Assembly (NCBI RefSeq): GCF_001592005.1
Contig: NZ_BCVZ01000028.1
Span: forward strand, 1-42,057
DNA: 42,057 nt
Origin: Bacillus sonorensis NBRC 101234 = KCTC 13918
GTDB taxonomy: Bacteria > Bacillota > Bacilli > Bacillales > Bacillaceae
Reading direction: 5' to 3'
A program made the position numbers and the translations under genes. Shown here in pieces: positions 25,804-33,650 of this stretch; the stretch's first letter is position 1; each line of letters opens with the position of its first letter. Below the pieces are notes generated by a model that saw nothing but the letters and a program-made list of their open reading frames with translations, did not search any database and had not been told where the DNA came from.

Positions 25804-26357
25804 CTATTTAAACCCTATAATACATAGCCAACCTTTATTCTTATTCTCATAGAATTCTACGCTTATAAAGAATAATTGTTTCATTTCCTCCGTAGTTTTA
25901 CAAGATTTCATATGGTAATTGATGTTGTATAACTCGGCAAGAATCATAAATTTTCCATCTTGTTTCAATACCCTAAATACTTCTTTTACATCGTTTTCTA
26001 AATCAGACCAAAAGTAATGCGTTTGACATGCAGTTACGATATCAAAGGCATTTCCCGGAAATGGAATATCGGAGACACTTGCTTGACGAATGTTTACTTT
26101 ACATGTTTCTGCTTGTTTTGAGTAATCAATACCGTATAATTTTCCGTATTCGGTTATTATGTACAGTGCATGTATTGTTTTGCCCCCTCCAGAACCGATG
26201 TCCAAAATTTCGAATCTTCTCTAATCCTTAACTTATCTAAAGCCCATTTGTTCATTCCGGTATGAGCAGTATTCATTATTCTCAACATAATTGAACCAAT
26301 AAACCCTTTTGGATTTTTTGCTTGTTCTATCAAACGATTTAATAAACCCATTTCCAT
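25804..26357 (-). pseudogene. Degraded class I SAM-dependent methyltransferase
   Basis: A start at 26357 (AGGAAATTT upstream) reads MEMGLLNRLIEQAKNPKGF...RIREDS. The frame then shifts near 26200: the continuation FEILDIGSGGGKTIHAL is in another frame and runs on to 25804. Further losses are visible by comparison with the family pattern. About 15 residues are missing between GIDYSKQA and VNIRQASVSDIPF, and several between EEMKQLF and SVEFYENKN. The remaining motifs (SAM loop DIGSGGG, THYFWSDLENDVKEVFRVLKQ) identify a UbiE/methyltransf_11 type enzyme. It is AT-rich and non-functional as read. Confidence 0.8.
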
Positions 26358-26743
26358 AAATTTCCTATTCTATATATGTTAATCAATTCATTAGTTGGTC
26401 AGTGGAATTTCTCATATTGATACGTTTTTATTGAGTGATAGGTTTCATTGCCCGTCAGCAGCTAAGAATTGGAATATGGTGAAGGTATTTGGTAGCCGCA
26501 CCATTAAATCGTTACATCCATCTTTTTCATCGACTGTGATCATTATTGAAGCTCCATGTACACAAATGCAATCATCTTCATTTTTTCCTTCTTAATACGG
26601 GTTTGCTTGCAGAAAATGACGAAATGGAATGAATAATTATTCCGAATTATTCCATCTGATTCAGTTTTTTAATCTCTGACCAGAACTTTTGTTTTTATCA
26701 AATATCTACATAAATATTTAACATAGCCTATTCCAAAAAAGTA
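26358..26743. other. AT-rich gene-free stretch with possible coding debris
   Basis: No gene with a start site is visible. On the minus strand, about 26441-26595 stays open and reads protein-like text (CICVHGASIMITVDEKD...) without a start codon, so it may be the remnant of another lost gene. Base composition is clearly lower in GC than in flanking genes. The kimA promoter begins at 26744. Confidence 0.4.
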
Positions 26744-26772
26744 TTTACAACAGACATAAACGGGAGTATGAT
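26744..26772 (+). promoter_or_regulatory. Sigma-A promoter of kimA
   Basis: TTTACA (26744-26749), 17-bp spacer, TATGAT (26767-26772). The start point would be about 20 bp before the riboswitch. Confidence 0.75.
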
Positions 26773-26798
26773 CTCTCTATAAAACGTATATTTCAAAA

Positions 26799-26995
26799 TC
26801 GCTTAATCTAAAAGAGCGGGGGAACCAATCAGGGGCATATAATTGCCTTTTGGGGTGAATCCTTTTAAAAGGTAGGGCAAACTCTCATGAGCCCGAATCC
26901 GTCAGCTAACCTCGTAAGCGTTAAGAGAGAGGGAAATCACCTGGGAACACATAAAGCCGATTCCGCAGGGGCTGTTTGCCTCTGTGCTTTTTTGT
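26799..26995 (+). ncRNA. c-di-AMP riboswitch (ydaO-yuaA leader) with terminator
   Basis: The leader contains the conserved blocks of the ydaO-type RNA: AAAGAGCGGGGGAACC near 26810-26825, TTTGGGGTGAATCC, AAAGGTAGGGCA, ACTCTCATGAGCCCGAATCCG, and the closing GAGAGAGGGAAATCACC. A terminator-like hairpin and T-run follow (about 26947-26995). When c-di-AMP is high the family turns transcription off, matching control of a potassium importer. Confidence 0.93.
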
Positions 26996-27039
26996 GTGAA
27001 AAAATACGGAAATAACCAGCAAAGAAGGAGAAGTCGATC

Positions 27040-28860
27040 ATGTACAGTACAATAAAGCGCTTTTTAATCGGTAAGCCTTTGAAATCAAAAGAGCTTGGGG
27101 AACAAAAGATCACGAAGACAAAGGCGCTTGCTTTACTATCCTCAGATGCTCTGTCTTCCGTCGCTTACGGTACAGAGCAGATTTTAATCGTATTGGCGGC
27201 TGTCAGTGCGGCTGCATTATGGTATTCACTGCCGATTGCGGTAGGTGTTCTGATTCTGTTGACGGCATTAATCCTTTCGTATCGACAGATCATTTTCTCT
27301 TATCCGCATGGAGGAGGGGCCTATGTTGTATCAAGAGAAAACCTCGGCGTGAATCCGGGGCTTCTCGCAGGCGGCTCACTGCTCGTCGATTACATTTTGA
27401 CAGTCGCGGTCAGCGTGTCAGCGGGAACCGATGCGATCACATCAGCGCTCCCTTCTTTACATCCATATCACTTGCTGATCGCGGTCGTACTTGTTTTGCT
27501 GATCATGATATTAAATTTGCGCGGATTGACGGAATCTGCTTCGATATTGGCATATCCGGTCTACCTGTTCGTTGCCGCGCTCTTGATTCTGATTGCGGTA
27601 GGCGGCTATAAACTGCTGACCGGACAAATCGAACCGGCGGAGCATGCAGCCATCGGGACGCCTGTCGCCGGCTTGTCCCTGTTTCTCCTGCTCAAAGCCT
27701 TTTCATCCGGCTGTTCCGCACTAACGGGGGTAGAGGCGATTTCGAATGCGATACCGGCTTTTAGAGACCCGGCGCCAAGAAACGCCGCAAATACCCTTGT
27801 GATGATGGGAATATTGCTCGCCGTTCTGTTTTCCGGAATCACGTGGCTTGCGTTCGGCTACGGCATCATGCCGAAAGGCGAGGAAACGGTTGTTTCCCAG
27901 ATCGCCTCGGAAACGTTTGGGCGGTCATTCCTTTACTTTTTCATACAGGGGACGACTTCGATGATTTTAGTATTGGCCGCAAACACCGGATTTTCGGCCT
28001 TCCCGCAGCTTGCGTTTAATTTGGCCCGGGATAAATACATGCCGAGAATGTTTACAGTCAGAGGCGACCGCTTAGGCTATTCAAACGGGATCATCTTTCT
28101 CGGTTTTGCATCGATCTTGCTGATTCTATTATTTAACGGACAGACGGAGCATCTCATTCCTTTATACGCGGTCGGCGTGTTTATCCCGTTTACGCTTTCA
28201 CAAACGGGCATGTGTCTGAAATGGATCAGGCAAAAGCCGGCCGGCTGGGTTTGGAAAATGATGATCAATGCTATCGGCACCTTGATCTCCGCCGTCGTGC
28301 TGCTGATATTGTTCATTACAAAGTTTCCGCTAGTATGGCCGATCCTCGTCTTCATGCCGATTGTCATCTGGGTCTTCTACGCGGTGAAAAAGCACTATAA
28401 TGCGGTCGGCGAGCAGCTTAGGATGACAGGAAAGCCTTTGGAACCGATCGAAGGAAACATCGTCATCGTCCCTGTCGCCGGTGTGACAAGCGTCGTCGAA
28501 AAGTCGATCCAATACGCGAAGACCTTGTCAGATCAGGTGATTGCCGTCCATGTATCATTTGACAAAGAAGAAGAGAAAAAGATCGAGAAAAAATGGGAGG
28601 AGCTGAACAACGGCGTCAGACTCGTCACGCTTTATTCGTCATACCGGAGCCTGATCTATCCTTTGGAAAAATTTCTGGAAACGGTTGAAGCGAAAGCGGC
28701 GACTTACAACTATTCTGTCATGGTTCTTGTTCCGCAGTTTATCCCGAAAAAAAGCTGGCACAACATTCTTCACAATCAGTCCGCATTTTTGCTGCGGCTG
28801 AGACTTTTATGGAAAAAAGACATCGTCGTCGCCACGCTCCCATACCATTTTAAAAAGTGA
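27040..28860 (+). CDS. kimA: High-affinity potassium importer KimA (YdaO)
   Basis: The 606-aa protein starts at ATG 27040 behind AAGAAGGAGAAG. It is an APC-superfamily transporter with about twelve membrane helices (to about residue 450), including SSDALSSVAYGTEQI and YPHGGGAYVVSRENLG near the N-terminus. A cytosolic C-terminal domain of about 150 residues follows. In B. subtilis KimA is a K+/H+ symporter controlled twice by c-di-AMP: at the mRNA level by the riboswitch and at the protein level by its cytosolic domain. Confidence 0.95.
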   Translation: MYSTIKRFLIGKPLKSKELGEQKITKTKALALLSSDALSSVAYGTEQILIVLAAVSAAALWYSLPIAVGVLILLTALILSYRQIIFSYPHGGGAYVVSRENLGVNPGLLAGGSLLVDYILTVAVSVSAGTDAITSALPSLHPYHLLIAVVLVLLIMILNLRGLTESASILAYPVYLFVAALLILIAVGGYKLLTGQIEPAEHAAIGTPVAGLSLFLLLKAFSSGCSALTGVEAISNAIPAFRDPAPRNAANTLVMMGILLAVLFSGITWLAFGYGIMPKGEETVVSQIASETFGRSFLYFFIQGTTSMILVLAANTGFSAFPQLAFNLARDKYMPRMFTVRGDRLGYSNGIIFLGFASILLILLFNGQTEHLIPLYAVGVFIPFTLSQTGMCLKWIRQKPAGWVWKMMINAIGTLISAVVLLILFITKFPLVWPILVFMPIVIWVFYAVKKHYNAVGEQLRMTGKPLEPIEGNIVIVPVAGVTSVVEKSIQYAKTLSDQVIAVHVSFDKEEEKKIEKKWEELNNGVRLVTLYSSYRSLIYPLEKFLETVEAKAATYNYSVMVLVPQFIPKKSWHNILHNQSAFLLRLRLLWKKDIVVATLPYHFKK

Positions 28861-28898
28861 AAAAGCTTGCAGAGACACATCTCTGCAAGCTTTTTTTG
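28861..28898. terminator. Terminator of kimA
   Basis: A 16-bp perfect stem (AAAAAGCTTGCAGAGA with TCTCTGCAAGCTTTTT) around CACA, with a T-run. One of the strongest terminators here. Confidence 0.93.
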
Positions 28899-28917
28899 TT
28901 TGGATTCGCAGGGGGAC

Positions 28918-28943
28918 GTTTGAGCAAAAATGGAATGTGGTAA
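28918..28943 (+). promoter_or_regulatory. Sigma-B promoter of ydaP
   Basis: GTTTGA (about 28918-28923), 14-bp spacer, TGGTAA (28938-28943). B. subtilis ydaP is a strong sigma-B gene. Confidence 0.55.
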
Positions 28944-28971
28944 GGAAGGAAGAAAGGAAGGAGGACGTGAT

Positions 28972-30693
28972 ATGGCATACAAAACCGCAGGAAAAATAGC
29001 AGCAGAACTGCTGAAGGAATGGAATATCGATCATATTTACGGCATGCCGGGAGACAGCATCAATGAATTGATCAATGAATTGCGGCATGAAAAAAACAGC
29101 CTCCGCTTTATTCAGGTGCGCCATGAAGAAACAGCCGCTCTTGCTGCCGCGGCTGATGCGAAATTGACGGGGAAAATCGGCGTCTGTCTTTCGATAGCGG
29201 GGCCTGGCGCCGTTCACCTGCTTAACGGGCTTTATGACGCAAAAGCGGACGGTGTCCCGGTGCTTGCCATTACGGGGCAGGTGGCCTCAAATGAAATCGG
29301 CAGGGATATGTTTCAGGAAATCGGTCTTGAGCGGATGTTTGAGAATGTATCTGTTTTCAATCAGCAGGTTCATTCAGCCGAAGCGCTCCCCGACCTGTTG
29401 AATCAGGCGATTCGGACAGCCTACAGCCAAAAAGGGGTCGCCGTCCTCAGCGTATCAGACGACCTGTTTGCGGAAAAAATCAAACGGAAGCCTGCTTATA
29501 CGTCGGCGCTTTATATCGATGGCGGACTGCAGCCGAAAAAAAGCCAGCTTTTGCAGTGCGCCCAATTGATCAATCAAGCGAAACAGCCGGTGATATTGGC
29601 CGGAAAAGGAATGAAATCAGCGGGATATGAGCTGCTGGAATTTGCAGATAAAGCAGCGGCGCCGATCATCATTACGCTCCCGGCGAAAGGCGTTGTTCCA
29701 GACCGCCATCCTTATGTGCTCGGGAATCTCGGCCATATCGGGACAAAGCCGGCGTCTGAAGCGATGGAAGAATGCGATCTTTTGATCATGCTGGGGACCT
29801 CGTTTCCGTATCGGGATTATCTGCCGGAAGATACCCCGGCGATTCAGCTTGACGCTGATCCTGCGAAAATCGGGAAGCGCTATCCGGTTACGGCAGGACT
29901 CGTATGCGATGCAAAAACAGGCCTGGCAGAGCTGACAAAGACAATCGAACGTAAAACAAACCGGTCATTTTTGGAAAGCTGTACAGAGTATATGAACAAA
30001 TGGCGGTACCATATTGAAAAGGATGAACAGAAAGCGACCGATCCGCTCAAGCCGCAGCAGGTGATCGCAAGGCTTCAAGATGCGGTGGCTGACGACGCGG
30101 TTTTATCGGTTGACGTCGGTAATGTGACGGTATGGATGGCCCGCCATTTTGACATGGACGATCAGGACTTTCTCATTTCAAGCTGGCTCGGCACGATGGG
30201 CTGCGGCCTGCCCGGCGCGATAGCCGCCAAGCTGTCACACCCGGAGCGCCAGGCAGTGGCCGTTTGCGGAGACGGCGGCTTCAGTATGTCAATGCACGAC
30301 TTTCCGACAGCGGTTAAATATGATCTGCCGATTGTCATCGTCATCTTAAACAATCAAAACCTCGGCATGATTCAATATGAACAGCAGGAAAAAGGGCATA
30401 TTGAATTTGCAACAAAGCTTGAAAACGTCGATTATGCCAAATTTGCAGAAGCGTGCGGAGGAAAAGGCTTCAGCGTGAAAAAGCATGAAGAGCTTATTCC
30501 TGCGCTGAAAAACGCGTTTAAGTCACAGACAGCGGCCGTCATTGATGTGGCCATTGAAGACGAACCGCCGCTTCCGGGAAAAATTTCATACACACAAGCA
30601 GCAAGCTTCAGTAAATATATGCTGAAAAAATTCGTTGAGAAAAAAGAGCTTGACCTGCCTCCGTTAAAGAAAAGCTTAAGGCGGCTGTTTTAG
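28972..30693 (+). CDS. ydaP: Pyruvate oxidase-like TPP enzyme YdaP
   Basis: The 573-aa protein starts at ATG 28972 with AAGGAGGACGTGAT. It has the three domains of TPP enzymes: PYR (about 1-175, with the catalytic Glu in VRHEETAALAAAADA), the central FAD-type domain (about 190-330), and PP with GDGGFSMSMHDF...VILNN as the Mg-TPP site (about 375-545). It probably converts pyruvate to acetate or acetyl phosphate under stress and is regulated by sigma-B. Exact substrate use is inferred from the family. Confidence 0.9.
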   Translation: MAYKTAGKIAAELLKEWNIDHIYGMPGDSINELINELRHEKNSLRFIQVRHEETAALAAAADAKLTGKIGVCLSIAGPGAVHLLNGLYDAKADGVPVLAITGQVASNEIGRDMFQEIGLERMFENVSVFNQQVHSAEALPDLLNQAIRTAYSQKGVAVLSVSDDLFAEKIKRKPAYTSALYIDGGLQPKKSQLLQCAQLINQAKQPVILAGKGMKSAGYELLEFADKAAAPIIITLPAKGVVPDRHPYVLGNLGHIGTKPASEAMEECDLLIMLGTSFPYRDYLPEDTPAIQLDADPAKIGKRYPVTAGLVCDAKTGLAELTKTIERKTNRSFLESCTEYMNKWRYHIEKDEQKATDPLKPQQVIARLQDAVADDAVLSVDVGNVTVWMARHFDMDDQDFLISSWLGTMGCGLPGAIAAKLSHPERQAVAVCGDGGFSMSMHDFPTAVKYDLPIVIVILNNQNLGMIQYEQQEKGHIEFATKLENVDYAKFAEACGGKGFSVKKHEELIPALKNAFKSQTAAVIDVAIEDEPPLPGKISYTQAASFSKYMLKKFVEKKELDLPPLKKSLRRLF

Positions 30694-30704
30694 GCCATCC
30701 CCGG

Positions 30705-30733
30705 ATCACCTCTTTTTAAGAGGTGATTTTTTC
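30705..30733. terminator. Terminator between ydaP and the WYL regulator
   Basis: ATCACCTCTT and AAGAGGTGAT form a perfect 10-bp stem with a 3-nt loop, followed by a T-run on the plus strand. Confidence 0.88.
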
Positions 30734-31700
30734 ATTCGTATTCCCGCCTGAAAAAGTCGACCGCCGCCTCAGCGGCTTTTATCAGGGCCTTGCGCAATTC
30801 CGGGGGTTCCGTCACTTTTAGCTGATCGCCGAATCCCAATACATATTCCTTTGCCTCCCTCTCTGTATCAAAGGAGAACGTAACCGGTATCCAGCCATCC
30901 TCCCCTGGGGCCTCTTTTTCAACGGCTTTCACAAACCGGCCCGTGAACATCAGCCTCGGAACGATAGCTGGTGCGGCCAAACCGCGTACTTCGTATGTCG
31001 GCAGATTGTCTATGAACGATTTCATTGATGCTTCCCAATATTGGGCCAGATTAAAATCGTCAGGTCTGGTAAACGTTTCGTCGAGAGGCTCCGCAGAGCG
31101 GATGCGGGAAGCTCTGTAGTTTCTGACGCTTTCTCCATGCGACGCGACAAGATACCAGACGCGCCCTTTTGCCGCCAGACCAAGCGGACACACAATCCGG
31201 ACGCTTGTGTTTCCGTCTGCCCGTTCATAAATGATCTTGAGCTTGTTTTCTCTCCATATCGCTTTTTGAAGAACGGCAAAAGCGGCTATTTTTTCTTTCT
31301 GGTTTCGCCAAGTGCCTGTATCAATATGAATGCGGCTCCACACTTCCTTTGCCTGTTCCCTGTATAAAGGCGGAAGGGAGGCGATTAATTTATGTCTCGC
31401 TTCCCGGGAAGACCGGGCAAGTCCGAGATCCTCAAGCAGCTGTAAAGAAGGAGAAATGAACAGCGATCTGATCTCCTGTTCTTTTAAGCCTGTAAGCTTT
31501 GTTTGGTAGTCCTCCATCAGCCGCCAGCCGCCGTTTTTCCCGCGTTCTGCATAAACGGGTATTCCAGCTCTGCTGAGCGCTTCCATATCTCTGTGGATCG
31601 TACGTTCAGACACTTCAAGCTGTTCGGCCAATGTTTTTGCGGACATCCGCCCGTAAGACTGCAACAGCAAAACAATTGACAGCAGCCGGTCTCCTCTCAT
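30732..31700 (-). CDS. YafY-type HTH/WYL transcriptional regulator
   Basis: ATG 31700 (AAGGTGAT directly upstream) is preferred over 31706 or GTG 31709; the product is 322 aa. The N-terminal winged HTH (TLAEQLEVSERTIHRDMEALSRAGIPV) is followed by a WYL domain (PLGLAAKGRVWYLVASHG) and a WCX-type C-terminal part. WYL regulators sense ligands such as nucleotides or DNA ends, but many control a neighbouring gene. It is divergent from an SDR gene with a shared 115-bp intergenic region holding a palindrome, so it probably controls both. Confidence 0.85.
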   Translation of the reverse strand: MRGDRLLSIVLLLQSYGRMSAKTLAEQLEVSERTIHRDMEALSRAGIPVYAERGKNGGWRLMEDYQTKLTGLKEQEIRSLFISPSLQLLEDLGLARSSREARHKLIASLPPLYREQAKEVWSRIHIDTGTWRNQKEKIAAFAVLQKAIWRENKLKIIYERADGNTSVRIVCPLGLAAKGRVWYLVASHGESVRNYRASRIRSAEPLDETFTRPDDFNLAQYWEASMKSFIDNLPTYEVRGLAAPAIVPRLMFTGRFVKAVEKEAPGEDGWIPVTFSFDTEREAKEYVLGFGDQLKVTEPPELRKALIKAAEAAVDFFRREYE

Positions 31701-31746
31701 CGCCATCACCTTTTTTCCTTTGTTCTGCCTTCCATTAAATAAAACA

Positions 31747-31761
31747 TGACAAAAGGTGTCA
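31747..31761. promoter_or_regulatory. Operator candidate in the WYL regulator/SDR intergenic region
   Basis: TGACA-AAAGG-TGTCA is a perfect 5+5 inverted repeat. A -10-like TATGAT for the SDR lies 12 bp downstream (31774-31779). It is the natural candidate site for the divergent WYL regulator. Confidence 0.5.
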
Positions 31762-31814
31762 AGATTAAACCTTTATGATAGACATCGATTCTCTAAGAAA
31801 GGAATGACGGATAA

Positions 31815-32645
31815 ATGGAAAGCTTGAAAGGAAAAATTGCGCTTGTAACGGGTGCAAGCAGGGGAGCGGGCCGCGCGATTGCGATAGAATTGGGAAAGGC
31901 CGGGGCCACGGTCTATGTCAGCGGAAGAAGCACGAAAGGAAATACGACAAACCGGTGGCCCGGCTCGATTGATGATACCGTGTCGGAAATTGAGGCAGCA
32001 GGAGGGAAAGCGGCGGGAGCGGTATGCGACCATACGAACGACTCGGAAACAGAGCGTCTCATCGATCGAATCAGGGCAGAACAAGGACGTCTCGATATCC
32101 TTGTCAACAATGTCTGGGGCGGAAACGAGCTGAAAATTGAATCAACTTCTTTTTGGGAGCAGCCGCGAGAGCATTGGGATCATATGTTCACAGCCGGGGT
32201 CCGCGCGCAGCTTATGACCAATTACTATGCCATACCGCTTATTCGCCAAAATGGGGCGGGAGTGATCATCCACACGACCTTCTGGAACAGAGACAAGTAT
32301 ATCGGTAATTTTTACTACGATCTGGCCAAAAATGCGTTGAACCGGATGGCGTACGGACTCTCGGTTGAGCTGAAGAAGGATGGCATCGCCGTTTTGGCAT
32401 TGTCTCCGGGTTTTATGAGGACGGAGCTCGTGCTGCGGGCGTTTCAGACAGATGAGGGGCACTGGCATGAAAAAGAGGAATTGGAGCGGACGGAATCGCC
32501 GCATTATGTCGGACGGGCGGCGGTCTGTCTGGCAGGTGATCCGAATATTTTAGAGAAAAGCGGCAAGGTGCTCAGAGCCGGAGACTTGGCGGAAGAATAC
32601 CGGTTTACAGATGTAGACGGCCGGAGAATTCCGCCGTTTGAATGA
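31815..32645 (+). CDS. Short-chain dehydrogenase/reductase
   Basis: The 276-aa SDR starts at ATG 31815 after AAAGGAATGACGG. The Rossmann loop is VTGASRGAGRA, the substituted Asn motif VNNVWGG, the catalytic pair lies in YYDLAKNAL, and LSPGFMRTEL follows. It resembles the DHRS1-like branch of SDRs (SGRST...WPGSIDDTVSEIEAAGGKA). The substrate is unknown. It is probably regulated by the divergent WYL protein. Confidence 0.85.
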   Translation: MESLKGKIALVTGASRGAGRAIAIELGKAGATVYVSGRSTKGNTTNRWPGSIDDTVSEIEAAGGKAAGAVCDHTNDSETERLIDRIRAEQGRLDILVNNVWGGNELKIESTSFWEQPREHWDHMFTAGVRAQLMTNYYAIPLIRQNGAGVIIHTTFWNRDKYIGNFYYDLAKNALNRMAYGLSVELKKDGIAVLALSPGFMRTELVLRAFQTDEGHWHEKEELERTESPHYVGRAAVCLAGDPNILEKSGKVLRAGDLAEEYRFTDVDGRRIPPFE

Positions 32646-32653
32646 TAAAACGG

Positions 32654-32690
32654 GAAAGCCTGCCCCGACATGTTCGGAAAGCAGGCTTTC
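32654..32690. terminator. Bidirectional terminator after the SDR gene
   Basis: GAAAGCCTGC (32654-32663) and GCAGGCTTTC (32681-32690) pair perfectly over 10 bp; an inner CCGA/TCGG extends the hairpin. It separates the SDR from the convergent small membrane gene. Confidence 0.75.
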
Positions 32691-32724
32691 TAAATCCGTG
32701 TATTTTACTTTGTTTATGATTAGC

Positions 32725-32976
32725 TCATTTCTTTTTCTTCATCGCCGCGGCCATGAATGGAAGAACCGTTCCGAACAGCATTGTGCCGCCGAAGAAATTC
32801 CCGAGATACGGCTGACCGATCAAATAGCAGACAGCAAATATGACCACCGCCAGCCCGATCATCGAGAAGGCCGGATAAAATCTTTTTTGAAAGCTTGTCT
32901 TTTGGGTGATCAGAAAAAATATCAGTCCGACAATCAGCGGAATGATCCATAGGTAAAATAATATCAGTACTTTCAT
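32725..32976 (-). CDS. Small membrane protein (83 aa), unrecognised
   Basis: ATG 32976, with GGAGTTTTGAAG upstream, is preferred to an earlier in-frame start. The product MKVLILFYLWIIPLIVGLIFF... has three hydrophobic segments (about 3-23, 35-53, 58-76) and ends KKKK. No family is recognised. It is the first gene downstream of the ydaF-like gene on the same strand, 68 bp away. Confidence 0.65.
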   Translation of the reverse strand: MKVLILFYLWIIPLIVGLIFFLITQKTSFQKRFYPAFSMIGLAVVIFAVCYLIGQPYLGNFFGGTMLFGTVLPFMAAAMKKKK

Positions 32977-33043
32977 CTTCAAAACTCCATATTTTTTTAT
33001 CTCATCATACCAGATTTCAGGTGAAAATGCGTGTGACAAATTC

Positions 33044-33592
33044 CTAAATCATGTTCTGGTAGTCTTCCCGCAGCAGGCCGTAAACGAAATGATCGGCAAA
33101 ATGGTCATGGAGCCATTCGCATTGTCTGAGGCGGCCCTCTTTCGTAAATCCCAGCCTTTCAGGGATGGCCTGGCTTTTCATATTTTTTGTTGCGGCCCTT
33201 ATTTCGATCCGGTTTAATTCATAATCATTGAACAGCATGTCAATCAGCGCGCGGCATGCCTCCGTCATAATTCCTTTCCCCTGAAACGGCTCCCCGAGCC
33301 AGTAACCCAGAGAAGTCGTGCGGTTGATCCAATTGACATAGTGCAGTCCGATGATTCCGGCGAACTCGTTTTGATACCAGATCCCCGCCTGAAAACCGTT
33401 ATTCGCCGCGGTCTGCTTCATGCTTTCTTCAATAAAGGCTTCACTGTCTTCAAGCTTCTTCGTCCCGTCTACCCAAAACAGCCATTTTCTTAAATGACGC
33501 TTAGACTGCTGAACCATCATATAAACGTCGCGCGCATCTTTCGGTTCAAGCATCTTTAAATACAAGTCATCATTGATCGTCAGTGTAAACAT
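33044..33592 (-). CDS. ydaF: GNAT acetyltransferase, RimL/YdaF type
   Basis: The 182-aa protein starts at ATG 33592 behind AAAGGAGG. The RimL-like GNAT fold shows in LRKWLFWVD, AGIIGLHYVNW, LGYWLGEPFQGKGIMTEACRAL (acetyl-CoA loop QGKGIM) and RIEIRAATKNMKSQAIPERLGF. Length and motifs match B. subtilis YdaF, a putative ribosomal-protein N-acetyltransferase. There it sits between ydaE and ydaG; here it lies about 14 kb away next to mntH. The symbol is therefore tentative. Confidence 0.75.
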   Translation of the reverse strand: MFTLTINDDLYLKMLEPKDARDVYMMVQQSKRHLRKWLFWVDGTKKLEDSEAFIEESMKQTAANNGFQAGIWYQNEFAGIIGLHYVNWINRTTSLGYWLGEPFQGKGIMTEACRALIDMLFNDYELNRIEIRAATKNMKSQAIPERLGFTKEGRLRQCEWLHDHFADHFVYGLLREDYQNMI

Positions 33593-33626
33593 CCAGGATC
33601 CTCCTTTTTAACAGTATCATATAAAA

Positions 33627-33650
33627 AAAGCCGACCGAAGTCAGCTTTTC
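33627..33650 (-). terminator. Terminator of mntH
   Basis: Read on the minus strand, GCTGAC-TTCG-GTCGGC is a GC-rich hairpin with one mismatch followed by a run of T. Confidence 0.75.

Noticed and set aside
26395..26595. 66-codon plus-strand ORF downstream of the methyltransferase remnant
   Set aside because: No ribosome-binding site, no recognisable motif, AT-rich; the opposite strand reads more protein-like.
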